DNA of 64,000 bases from Epsilonproteobacteria bacterium tcs-49 (lineage in GTDB: Bacteria; Campylobacterota; Campylobacteria; Campylobacterales; Sulfurovaceae). This document shows, piece by piece, positions 39,290 through 46,895 of the stretch; within the stretch, counting starts at the first letter, position 1; each line of letters opens with the position of its first letter. The position numbers were made by a program, and so were the translations under genes. The stretch is taken from NCBI GenBank assembly GCA_002049495.1, contig LLYS01000009.1, positions 1 through 64,000 of the forward strand, in the 5' to 3' direction. The notes beneath the pieces were generated by a model. That model was not told where the DNA came from. It worked only from the letters and a program-made list of their open reading frames with translations, and searched no databases.

Positions 39290-40227
39290 AAAAGCTGGCC
39301 ATCAGCGTAGGGGATCTCAACGGCATCGGGATCGAGATCGCGCTGAAAGCGCACGAAGAGATAAAACAGTGGTGCGAACCCATCTACTGTATCAACGAAA
39401 AGCTGCTGGATCAGGCCGCTAAAAGGTTGGAGATACAAATCCCCGAGGATTTCCACTGCTACGGTACGAAGGGGAGCTTTTCCATTAAACCCGCCAAAAT
39501 CTCCGCGAAATCGGGGAAATACTCCTACAAATCCTTCCTGGATGCGATCAACCTGGCTAAAGGTAAAAAGGTCGAGGGGATCGTCACGCTGCCCATTCAC
39601 AAGCAGGCGTGGGCAAAGGCCGGGGTGAGTTACAAGGGCCACACCGACTTACTTCGTACCATCTTCAAAGAAAATGCGATCATGATGCTGGGGTGTGAAG
39701 AGCTGTTTGTAGCGCTGTATACGGAGCATATCCCCCTAAAGCAGGTACCAAAGGCGATCAAGATCGGCAAACTCGGTAGCTTTTTGAAAGATTTTTACAA
39801 AGAGGTACAGCCCGAAAAGGTGGCGGTGCTTGGTTTAAACCCCCACGCGGGAGACGGCGGCGTATTGGGCGAGGAGGAGAACAAGATCATCAAAGCGATC
39901 CAAAAGACCAATAAAAAGCTCGGATGCGATATCTTTGACGGACCCTTTATCCCGGACGTGGCTTTTACCCCTTCGGTCAGGGAGAAATACAGCTACTACG
40001 TAGCGATGTATCACGATCAGGGACTGGGACCTTTGAAAGCGCTCTATTTTGACGAAAGCATCAACGTTTCGCTGAATCTGCCCATCGTCCGCACCTCCGT
40101 AGACCACGGGACCGCTTTTGATATCGCTTATAAAGGCAAGGCGCGCGTGGAGAGTTACCGCAACGCGGTCAAAGAAGCGGTAAAACTATGCGATCTTTCG
40201 CTTGAAAAAGAGCATCGCGACCGCTAA
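39286..40227 (+). CDS. pdxA: 4-hydroxythreonine-4-phosphate dehydrogenase
   Basis: PdxA oxidises 4-phosphohydroxy-L-threonine to the unstable ketone used by PdxJ. ATG 39286 gives 313 residues starting KKLAISVGDLNGIGIEI, the family N-terminus; the frame is open upstream only as a shadow of pdxJ. Metal ligands lie in SYKGHTDLLR (first His), AVLGLNPHAGDGG near residue 185 and VAMYHDQGLGPLKAL near residue 245. TSVDHGTAFDIAYKG closes the active site. Its last 42 bases overlap the convergent ABC permease gene. Confidence 0.96.
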   Translation: MKKLAISVGDLNGIGIEIALKAHEEIKQWCEPIYCINEKLLDQAAKRLEIQIPEDFHCYGTKGSFSIKPAKISAKSGKYSYKSFLDAINLAKGKKVEGIVTLPIHKQAWAKAGVSYKGHTDLLRTIFKENAIMMLGCEELFVALYTEHIPLKQVPKAIKIGKLGSFLKDFYKEVQPEKVAVLGLNPHAGDGGVLGEEENKIIKAIQKTNKKLGCDIFDGPFIPDVAFTPSVREKYSYYVAMYHDQGLGPLKALYFDESINVSLNLPIVRTSVDHGTAFDIAYKGKARVESYRNAVKEAVKLCDLSLEKEHRDR

Positions 40228-41286
40228 AAAGATCAGACCCAACGCAAACATCGGTACCATCTGTGTCAGGGCAAACTCCAAAGAGATATCTTTTAAAAAC
40301 ACCCCTTTAATCAAAACCAGATGGTATTTCAGCGGTATAAGGTAGGAAAAGGGCTGCAGCCACTGGGGCATATTTTCCACCGGGGTGGCAAAGCCCGACA
40401 GTAAAAACGAGGGCAGCAAAAATACAAAAGAACCCAAAATCGCCTGCTGCTGCGTTGCGGAGATGGCGGAGATGGCGGAGATAAACAGGCCGATCCCCGA
40501 AATGGAGAAAAGAAATACGGCTACTCCCAGATACAGCAGCCACACCGAACCGTTGAGGGGTACGCCGAAAAACTCCAGCGCCACAAAAAGGATAACCGTC
40601 GATTCAAACAAGCTGATAAGCAGGGCGGGCAGCAGTTTGCCCAGTAGGATTTCAAAGGGGCGCAAAGGGGAGACGAGGATTTGATCAAAAGTACCCAGCT
40701 CCCTTTCTCTGGCGATGGAGAGGGAGGTCAGCAAGATCGCGACGACCATCGTAATGGAACCGAAAAGGTGCGGTACGATCCACCAGAAGTTATTGAGGTT
40801 GGGATTGTAAAAGTTGGTGGCAAATATCTCCACTGGAGTATGCGAACCGCTGTGGTTTTGGAAGTTCAAAAGAATTTGCGTGAGATAACCCTGAGCGATC
40901 TGGGCGGTGTTGGAGCGCCTGCCGTCTAAAACCACCTCCACCTTCGCGTCGCCGGCGTTGAGCTTTTTCTCAAACTCCGAGGGAATGATCATATACGCCA
41001 AAACCCGTTGGGTATCAAGCAGTTTTTTGGCTTCTTCGAGGCTGTGTACCGTTTGTAAAGAGCGGATATACGCCGATCCTTTAAAGCCGTGCAGCAGTTG
41101 CCGGCTTTTTTCTCCGCCGCTTCTGTCCAGAACCGCCAAGTCGATATTTTTCACTTCAAGCGTTGCGGCAAAGGAGAAAAGAACCACCTGTATCAGCGGG
41201 GGAATAATAACGACGACAAGGCTTTTTTTATCATTTTTTATAGCAAGAAACTCCTTTTTAATCAGTGAAAACAGCCGCCCGATCAT
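40186..41286 (-). CDS. ABC-2 type exporter permease (YhhJ-like), second copy
   Basis: A 366-residue membrane protein; ATG 41286 overlaps the upstream permease stop by four bases. One N-terminal helix, a periplasmic domain of about 150 residues and five C-terminal helices form the ABC-2/DrrB layout. ARERELGTFDQILVSPLRPFEILLGKL near residue 200 is the conserved coupling region. With the other permease, the double ATPase and the HlyD subunit it forms a YhiI-RbbA-YhhJ-like export system. The substrate is unknown; drug or lipid-like compounds are usual for this group. Confidence 0.87.
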   Translation of the reverse strand: MIGRLFSLIKKEFLAIKNDKKSLVVVIIPPLIQVVLFSFAATLEVKNIDLAVLDRSGGEKSRQLLHGFKGSAYIRSLQTVHSLEEAKKLLDTQRVLAYMIIPSEFEKKLNAGDAKVEVVLDGRRSNTAQIAQGYLTQILLNFQNHSGSHTPVEIFATNFYNPNLNNFWWIVPHLFGSITMVVAILLTSLSIARERELGTFDQILVSPLRPFEILLGKLLPALLISLFESTVILFVALEFFGVPLNGSVWLLYLGVAVFLFSISGIGLFISAISAISATQQQAILGSFVFLLPSFLLSGFATPVENMPQWLQPFSYLIPLKYHLVLIKGVFLKDISLEFALTQMVPMFALGLIFLAVAMLFFKRKIA

Positions 41287-42374
41287 TCCAACCCCTTTTT
41301 TGATTTTTTGAGAACGAGGATAAAAAAGAGAGATCCGATAAGCAGCATGCCCGCCATGTTGGTCCAAAAGATTTGGTAAATGTCTCCTGCGAGAAAAAGG
41401 GTTTGCAGCGATTCGACGAAGTAGCGCGCGGGAACGAGGTAGGTAAGCGTTTGCAGCCACGGGGGCATATTCTCGATTTCAAAAAGAAATCCCGAAAGTA
41501 AAAAAGCGGGCAGAAAGCCGGTGATGATCGCCGCCTGCGCGGCGACGAACTGGTTTTTCGCCAGGGTCGAGATCAAAAGACCGATACTCAAAGCGGGGAA
41601 GAGATAGAGTGCGCTTAACAGAAGAAGCATTGAAAAACTTCCCTCAAAGGGGATTTTATACCAAAAGTACGCCACGGCAAAACACAGCAGCATCGAACCC
41701 ATCCCCAGGATAAAATAGGGGATCAACTTGCCGATAACGATCTCTACCATCGACGCGGGAGTAGCCATGAGCGCTTCCATGGTTCCGCGTTCCCACTCCC
41801 TGGCGATCACCAGCGCCGTCAGCAGCGTACCGATAAGCGTCATCACCACCGCGATGGATCCGGGCAGCAGAAAGTATCGGCTGGAAAGGGGAGGGTTGTA
41901 GCGATAGCGCGGGATACTTTGCAGTGCCCTTTGCGAATCGATGCCCAGAGAATGTGCCCATTGCGAAACGACGCCTCGGGCGTAGTTTTGTACCAAGCCT
42001 GCCGTATTGGGTTCGGTGCCGTCGGTAAGGATCTGTATCTTAAAGCGGCCGTTTTTGCCGAAATCCTCCCCCAAAGCGATGACCGCACGCAGGGATCCTC
42101 GCTGTATCTGCCCTATCAGCGCGCGCTTGTCCTTGGAGCGGGTGACGCTGAAAAAGGGGGAACCCTCAAAGGAGGAGAGCAGCATCTGTGAAGATTGGTT
42201 CTGTGCAGCAGAAACGATTCCCACGGGAAGCTTTTTCGCATCCAGCGAAACGGCGTAGCCCATGAGAAAAAGCAGCAGCAGCGGTAGAATAAAAGCGATC
42301 AAAATGGCGCTGGGGTCGCGGATGATCTGCAGCATCTCCTTGCGCAGCAGCGCTTTGAGCCGGTTAATGTTCAT
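41283..42374 (-). CDS. ABC-2 type exporter permease, first copy
   Basis: A 363-residue paralogue of the permease that follows. The N-terminal segment ALLRKEMLQIIRDPSAILIAFILPLLLLFLMGY gives the first helix, and AREWERGTMEALMATPASMVEIVIGKLIPY the coupling region. The soluble external domain occupies residues 50-170. It overlaps the ATPase gene by 11 bases. The two permeases are clearly homologous, so a heterodimeric channel is likely. Confidence 0.87.
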   Translation of the reverse strand: MNINRLKALLRKEMLQIIRDPSAILIAFILPLLLLFLMGYAVSLDAKKLPVGIVSAAQNQSSQMLLSSFEGSPFFSVTRSKDKRALIGQIQRGSLRAVIALGEDFGKNGRFKIQILTDGTEPNTAGLVQNYARGVVSQWAHSLGIDSQRALQSIPRYRYNPPLSSRYFLLPGSIAVVMTLIGTLLTALVIAREWERGTMEALMATPASMVEIVIGKLIPYFILGMGSMLLCFAVAYFWYKIPFEGSFSMLLLLSALYLFPALSIGLLISTLAKNQFVAAQAAIITGFLPAFLLSGFLFEIENMPPWLQTLTYLVPARYFVESLQTLFLAGDIYQIFWTNMAGMLLIGSLFFILVLKKSKKGLE

Positions 42375-44076
42375 GGGAGTGTTCCCTGTCGTAATCTTTG
42401 ATAAGATCGATAAACGCCTCCTCCATCGAAGTAGCGTTTTTTGCCTGTTTCTTCAACCTTTCGGGGCTGCCCGTAGCGATCGCTTTGCCTTTGTAGATGA
42501 GCATGATCTTATCGCAATATTCAGCCTCTTCCATAAAGTGGGTCGTAACCATAATCGAGATCCCCTTTTTGACCATGGCGTTGATATGGGTCCAAAACTC
42601 TTTGCGCGTCAGGGGGTCGACTCCGGAGGTGGGCTCATCCAAAAACAGTACCTTGGGTTCGTGCATCACCGAACACGCCAGCGCCAATCGCTGCTTCAAC
42701 CCCAGCGGCAGGGTCTCCGCAGGCGAGTGGAGATATTCTTGCAACTCGAAGGTTTCTACCATCTGCTCGATACGTTGTTTACGCCGCTTGCCTTTTAGCC
42801 CGTATACACCGGAGAAAAACTCCAGATTGTCCCGGACGCTGAGGTTGCCGTAGAGGGAGAACTTTTGCGCCATATAGCCGATATTGCCGCGTACCTGTGC
42901 CCCCGAAGAGTAGAGGTCTTCGCCCAAAACACGCGCACTGCCCTTCGTCGGTACCAGCAGTCCGCACAGCATCTTGAAAGTGGTGGATTTTCCCGCGCCG
43001 TTGGGGCCTAAAAAGCCGAAGATTTCCCCCTGGGAGATATGAAAATCCACCTTGTCGGTAGCGGTAAAATCCCCGAAGCGCTTGGTCAGTCCCCGCGCGC
43101 TGATCACTTCCGTGTCGATGGGGCTTTGCGGGGTGATCAAATCGCTCAAGACGGAGCGGGGAGGGGGCTTTTTATCCAAAATATTCATAAACGCATCTTC
43201 AAACTCCGGTTTTGTGCCGTGGCAGGAGATGTTGCCGCCAAGTTCGGGCAGCAACTTTTTGGGGAGGGTTTTTCCCGGGCGCAGCAAAAGCCGCAACTGC
43301 TCCCCCCGAAGCGTCGCATCGAGCATAGCTTCCTGTGCAAGTACCTTTTCCAACGCATCGCGCCTGTTGTCAAAATCGCCGCTTAGGGTGTAAACGCGCT
43401 CCTCAAGGTTGGCTTTTGCTTTTTGGGGAGATCCCCGGTAGAGGGCTTTGCCCCCGCTGAGCAAAAGCACCTCCTGGCACCTATCCGCTTCCTCCAGGTA
43501 GGAGGTGCTCCATACAACGGCCACCTGCTCATCCACCAGCGCTTCGACCATTTTCCACAACTCTTTTCTGGAGATGGGATCGACTCCGACTCCCGGTTCG
43601 TCCAGTAGCAGCAATTTGGGTTTTTTGATCAGGGCGCAGGCCAAACCGAGCTTTTGTTTCATCCCCCCGGAAAGGGCTTTTGCCGTCCTGTCCTGAAAGG
43701 GGTCCAGGGAGGTAAAGTGCAGTAGGCGCTCTATGCGCTCCCCGGGGGTGTCGACGCTTTGCAAACGGGCATAAAGCGTCAAGTTTTCCAAAACGCTGAG
43801 ATCTTCGTACAGACCGAACTTTTGGGGCATATAACCGATATTTTGCAACAGTTCACTGCTATTGTCGGGCATGGGGCGGCCAAGGACTTCCAATACTCCG
43901 CCGCTGGGGCGCAGCAACCCCGCCATCAGGCGCAAAAGGGTGGTCTTGCCCGCCCCGTCGGGTCCCAAAAGTCCGGTGATAGCTCCGCTTTGAACCGAAA
44001 AGTTCAACGCATCGACGGCATCGTGTTTTGCCCCCTTGAAGCGCTTACTCAGATCGGTGGCTTTAACCGCGGGCAT
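42364..44076 (-). CDS. ABC exporter ATPase with two fused nucleotide-binding domains
   Basis: A 570-residue cytoplasmic protein with two complete ABC ATPase domains in tandem. Domain one (about residues 1-230) has Walker A LGPDGAGKTTLLRL, signature ALSGGMKQKLGLA and Walker B LLLLDEPGVGVDP. Domain two (about 320-560) has LGPNGAGKSTTFKM, the altered signature TLPLGLKQRLALAC (LPLGL instead of LSGGQ) and VLFLDEPTSGVDP. The Asp in LGPDGAGK and the altered second signature imply asymmetric ATP sites. It is like the ATPase part of RbbA without its membrane part, here supplied by the two separate permeases. Confidence 0.92.
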   Translation of the reverse strand: MPAVKATDLSKRFKGAKHDAVDALNFSVQSGAITGLLGPDGAGKTTLLRLMAGLLRPSGGVLEVLGRPMPDNSSELLQNIGYMPQKFGLYEDLSVLENLTLYARLQSVDTPGERIERLLHFTSLDPFQDRTAKALSGGMKQKLGLACALIKKPKLLLLDEPGVGVDPISRKELWKMVEALVDEQVAVVWSTSYLEEADRCQEVLLLSGGKALYRGSPQKAKANLEERVYTLSGDFDNRRDALEKVLAQEAMLDATLRGEQLRLLLRPGKTLPKKLLPELGGNISCHGTKPEFEDAFMNILDKKPPPRSVLSDLITPQSPIDTEVISARGLTKRFGDFTATDKVDFHISQGEIFGFLGPNGAGKSTTFKMLCGLLVPTKGSARVLGEDLYSSGAQVRGNIGYMAQKFSLYGNLSVRDNLEFFSGVYGLKGKRRKQRIEQMVETFELQEYLHSPAETLPLGLKQRLALACSVMHEPKVLFLDEPTSGVDPLTRKEFWTHINAMVKKGISIMVTTHFMEEAEYCDKIMLIYKGKAIATGSPERLKKQAKNATSMEEAFIDLIKDYDREHSHEH

Positions 44077-44079
44077 CTT

Positions 44080-45057
44080 TTAAGGACTTTTCGGGGTGAC
44101 GGTGACGGGCATCCCCTGTCGGAGGTGTTCGTCCGGGTCCCGGACAAGCAGGCGGAAACGAAAGACCAGATCGGTGCGCAGCTGTCTGGTTTCGATATTT
44201 TTGGGGGTGAACTCCGCGACGGGGGAGATAAAACCCACCGTACCGTGGTATGGGGCTTGCCTGCCGTCGGTGTGGATAAGCATCTCCATCCCCGGCTTGA
44301 TACTTCCCAGGTCCCTCTCATCCACGTACGCCCGTATCCAAAACTCATCCTCTTTGGCAATTTCCAAAACGCTTTCCCCCGGGTTGGCCACGGAACCGGG
44401 TTCCTTGTAGCGCGAAAGGATGACCCCCGCTACCGGAGAGGTAAGCACCCTGTCTTCAATATCTTGCAAAAGCTGTTTTCTTTGCGCTTGCAGTGCGGCG
44501 AGGTTGGCTTTTTCCATACGGATATCTTCGGTGCGGTAACCCTTTTTTTGCAATCGGTAAAGCGCTTGGGCTTTGGCTTTGAGCGCTTTGGCACGCTGCA
44601 GCTCGAGCTTGGCGTTGGTAAAGCGCTGTTCGGAGGTAGCATCCGTTTGGTATAGGGCCCGCTGCCGCCGGTACTCATCCTCCGCTTTTGCGGCCTGGGC
44701 GGCGGCTTCCTGCCACGAAGCTTCGGCCTGAGCTATCTCTTCGTCCCGAAAGCCGTTTGTCAACTTCGATACATAACTTTTCTGCGCTTCTATGCGGGCG
44801 TCAAGCTCTTCCAGGGCCGCGATGAGTTTCTTGTGCTCCATAAAAACGAGTTCTTCCCCCGCTTTGACCCGCTCTCCCTCATCTTTTGTTATACGTTCAA
44901 GTTTACCCATGGTTTGAAACCCCAGGGTGAGGGTGCGGGTATCGACGTTGCCGTGGTAAGTGACGGTGCCGTTGCTTTTTGTCTGTGTGTCGTAGAGTTT
45001 CCAGCCGCCCAGCGCAGCGGCGACAAGGAGAAAAAGAGGTAGGAGTTTGGATTTCAT
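44080..45057 (-). CDS. HlyD/YhiI-family membrane fusion protein
   Basis: A 325-residue periplasmic adaptor anchored by a single N-terminal helix (residues 5-20). The barrel-sandwich halves are GTVTYHGNVDTRTLTLGF near residue 32 and LTSPVAGVILSRYKEPGSVANPGESVLEIA near residue 215, separated by a long Ala- and Gln-rich coiled-coil hairpin. EFWIRAYVDERDLGSIKPGMEM is the beta-barrel. Such adaptors connect ABC exporters to an outer-membrane TolC duct, which is not in this window. It is the first gene of the exporter operon, three bases before the ATPase. Confidence 0.87.
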   Translation of the reverse strand: MKSKLLPLFLLVAAALGGWKLYDTQTKSNGTVTYHGNVDTRTLTLGFQTMGKLERITKDEGERVKAGEELVFMEHKKLIAALEELDARIEAQKSYVSKLTNGFRDEEIAQAEASWQEAAAQAAKAEDEYRRQRALYQTDATSEQRFTNAKLELQRAKALKAKAQALYRLQKKGYRTEDIRMEKANLAALQAQRKQLLQDIEDRVLTSPVAGVILSRYKEPGSVANPGESVLEIAKEDEFWIRAYVDERDLGSIKPGMEMLIHTDGRQAPYHGTVGFISPVAEFTPKNIETRQLRTDLVFRFRLLVRDPDEHLRQGMPVTVTPKSP

Positions 45058-45122
45058 ACACGCCCTTTTTAACGCTTTTTCCTTATCATACCATACTTCA
45101 TATAAACGCTGTGTTTAAAGGA

Positions 45123-45142
45123 GCGACGGCGTTGTCTGTCGC
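45123..45142 (-). terminator. Possible terminator after metF
   Basis: GCGAC at 45142-45138 and GTCGC at 45127-45123 (minus strand) form a stem seven bases past the metF stop, followed by TCCTTTAAA. The stem is short, so support is moderate. It lies in the 92-base gap before the exporter operon. Confidence 0.4.
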
Positions 45143-45149
45143 CGGGGAG

Positions 45150-46040
45150 TTAGGTGAGGATATCCCTGGCCAAAGCGAAGTTGTTTGCCGCCATGAGGTG
45201 CGCTTTGCCGTGGCTTCGCATCACGGTATCAAAGATCTCTTTGCTCAGTTCAAAGCCCGTTTGGTACTCGTCGCTGCTGTTTTCGAGCCTTTGAAGCCAG
45301 AACTCGGGAATGTTTGCCCCGGGGACCCTCTTATCAAGAAAGTTCGCCGTTTTGAATTTGACGACGGGGAAGGTGCCGATGACCAGCTGGGCGTCTTTGT
45401 TCTCCGTCTGGGCTTTGGCTTCTTCAAAGATTGCTTGCAGCGGGGCGATCTGCGCCGCGTCGAAGATGGGCTGGGTGACGATAGCGACGGTGCCGCCTTT
45501 TAACTTCTTGACCATCTTTTTACGCAGGGCGTCGGGCTTGTCTACGTTGGAACCGCTGACGGTAAAGGGATAGATCGGTTTGGGCGCGACCTTAAGCTGC
45601 TTTTGCGCCAGGTCGGTACCGCTGTTGAGATAGCGGATGATTTCAAGCAGCTTTGTCGAATCCCCCTCCAAAACCGCTTTGGGGTTTGGCTGGTCGCTGA
45701 TCTTGACGCTGTCGCCCGTGATCGCCAAAATGGCGCGCACGTCAAACTCATTGGCCCCGAGCAGATCCGATTGCAGCGCGATGATGTTGCGGTCGCGCAT
45801 GGTCATGGTGGCGATGGCGGGTTTGGCAAAGTGCTGCTGCAGCCTGATTGCGGCCATGATGGAGTTAAGCTTCATCTTTGAAAGGGGACTGTCGGTGGTG
45901 GTAAAGCCGTCGACGAGTTTGTCAAGGCCCAGGTTTTTGACGTTTTCGATGATATCGCCGCACGTGGCGGAGTGTCCGGGAGTGGTTTCTAGCGTGATAA
46001 AGGTATCGTTTTGAAGTTTGTTTATAAATTGCGTAAACAT
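45150..46040 (-). CDS. metF: Methylenetetrahydrofolate reductase
   Basis: MetF reduces 5,10-methylene-THF to 5-methyl-THF for methionine synthesis, using FAD. ATG 46040 follows GCAGGAATTTC and gives 296 residues. The TIM-barrel protein keeps the catalytic Glu region (TFITLETTPGHS), the strand IATMTMRDRNIIALQSDLLGANEFDVRAILAITGD, and GGTVAIVTQPIFDA, which contains the substrate-binding Gln. MetF family assignment is firm; this is the shorter, more divergent form seen in Campylobacterota. Its message is predicted to start with the 77-nt structured element described separately. Confidence 0.86.
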   Translation of the reverse strand: MFTQFINKLQNDTFITLETTPGHSATCGDIIENVKNLGLDKLVDGFTTTDSPLSKMKLNSIMAAIRLQQHFAKPAIATMTMRDRNIIALQSDLLGANEFDVRAILAITGDSVKISDQPNPKAVLEGDSTKLLEIIRYLNSGTDLAQKQLKVAPKPIYPFTVSGSNVDKPDALRKKMVKKLKGGTVAIVTQPIFDAAQIAPLQAIFEEAKAQTENKDAQLVIGTFPVVKFKTANFLDKRVPGANIPEFWLQRLENSSDEYQTGFELSKEIFDTVMRSHGKAHLMAANNFALARDILT

Positions 46041-46069
46041 GAAATTCCTGCATCTGTATTTATGGTTAT

Positions 46070-46146
46070 AGTTTTTGATAAACTCTGTTGTGAGGCTCAG
46101 ACCGTAAGGGAGGATTTGCCCTCTAAAATAGAGCTTATCAAAAACT
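46070..46146 (-). promoter_or_regulatory. Structured 5' leader of metF bounded by 17-base inverted arms
   Basis: The arms 46146-46130 and 46086-46070 pair over 17 positions with a single A-C mismatch (core TTTTTGATAA / TTATCAAAAA). Between them lie 43 bases with GAGG that can pair with either of two downstream CCUC runs (in AUCCUCCC or GAGCCUCA), a layout open to two alternative folds. A perfect TATAAT at 46169-46164 would place the transcript start a few bases before the first arm, so the whole element would be at the 5' end of the metF mRNA, ending 29 bases before the ATG. It matches no riboswitch I know. A miniature transposon is the alternative. Confidence 0.5.
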
Positions 46147-46163
46147 CTTGATATAGTCATATA

Positions 46164-46169
46164 ATTATA
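46164..46169 (-). promoter_or_regulatory. -10 box of metF
   Basis: The minus strand reads CGGTATAATTATATG with a perfect TATAAT 124 bases upstream of the metF ATG, just before the inverted-repeat leader. Confidence 0.5.
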
Positions 46170-46232
46170 CCGTATAGTAGCAAAAAAACAGCGCCATCTT
46201 TTTTACAGCCGCCCCCATAAAGCATTTTTTGG

Positions 46233-46238
46233 TATCAT
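46233..46238 (+). promoter_or_regulatory. Candidate extended -10 for serB
   Basis: TTTTGGTATCATTACG contains TATCAT preceded by TGG, 24 bases before the serB ATG; GGAGAGT supplies the ribosome site. Confidence 0.4.
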
Positions 46239-46262
46239 TACGCAAAAAAATATGGAGAGTAT

Positions 46263-46895
46263 ATGGCACGGAAACTGGCTGTTTTTGATTTTGATTCGAC
46301 GTTGATGGATGGGGAAACTATCGATTATCTCGCCGATTCACTGGGGTTGAAAAAGCAGGTGGCGCAAATCACCGAGCGCGCTATGGAAGGGGAGATCGAT
46401 TTTTTCGAAAGCCTGCAGGAGCGCGTAGGGTTTTTAAAGGGGCTTGAAGCGAAAAAGGTGGACAGTATCTGCCAAAATCTGCCCTATATGCCCGGAGCAA
46501 AAGAAACGATCGAAGAGTTAAAAACCGCCGGCTATACGGTGGTATGCTTTAGCGGCGGGTTTAGAAACGCTACGGGCCACGCCAAAAAAATTCTGGGCTT
46601 TGACAGCGACTTTTCCAATATCCTGCACGCCAAAGAGGGCGTGCTGACCGGTCTTGTGGGCGGGGATATGATGTTTGATTTCAGCAAGGGCGATATGCTG
46701 CTGCGGCTGCAGGCGCTGCTGGGGATCGACAGGGAGCGTACCATGGTCGTCGGCGACGGAGCCAACGACAAAAGTATGTTTGCCCACGCTAAGACGCGGG
46801 TGGCGTTTTGCGCCAAACCGGTGCTCAAAGAGGCGGCGAACATCATCGTCGACAGCAAAGATTTGACCCAGGTGCTGGAAAAAATTGACCTGTAA
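46263..46895 (+). CDS. serB: Phosphoserine phosphatase
   Basis: SerB hydrolyses phosphoserine to serine, the last step of the phosphorylated pathway. The 210-residue HAD enzyme begins ARKLAVFDFDSTLMDGE with the nucleophile Asp and the acid/base Asp; CFSGGFRNAT near residue 95 is motif II; and MVVGDGANDKSMFAHA near residue 160 supplies the metal-binding Asp pair. The cap domain QITERAMEGEIDFFESLQERV is the SerB type. Length matches the family without the N-terminal ACT domain. The next gene overlaps its end by 11 bases. Confidence 0.94.
   Translation: MARKLAVFDFDSTLMDGETIDYLADSLGLKKQVAQITERAMEGEIDFFESLQERVGFLKGLEAKKVDSICQNLPYMPGAKETIEELKTAGYTVVCFSGGFRNATGHAKKILGFDSDFSNILHAKEGVLTGLVGGDMMFDFSKGDMLLRLQALLGIDRERTMVVGDGANDKSMFAHAKTRVAFCAKPVLKEAANIIVDSKDLTQVLEKIDL

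Noticed and set aside
46070-46146. Insertion-sequence remnant as the sole explanation of the inverted arms
   Set aside because: No clear target-site duplication or transposase remnant flanks the arms, and their placement right after the metF -10 box favours a leader RNA. I keep it only as the alternative.
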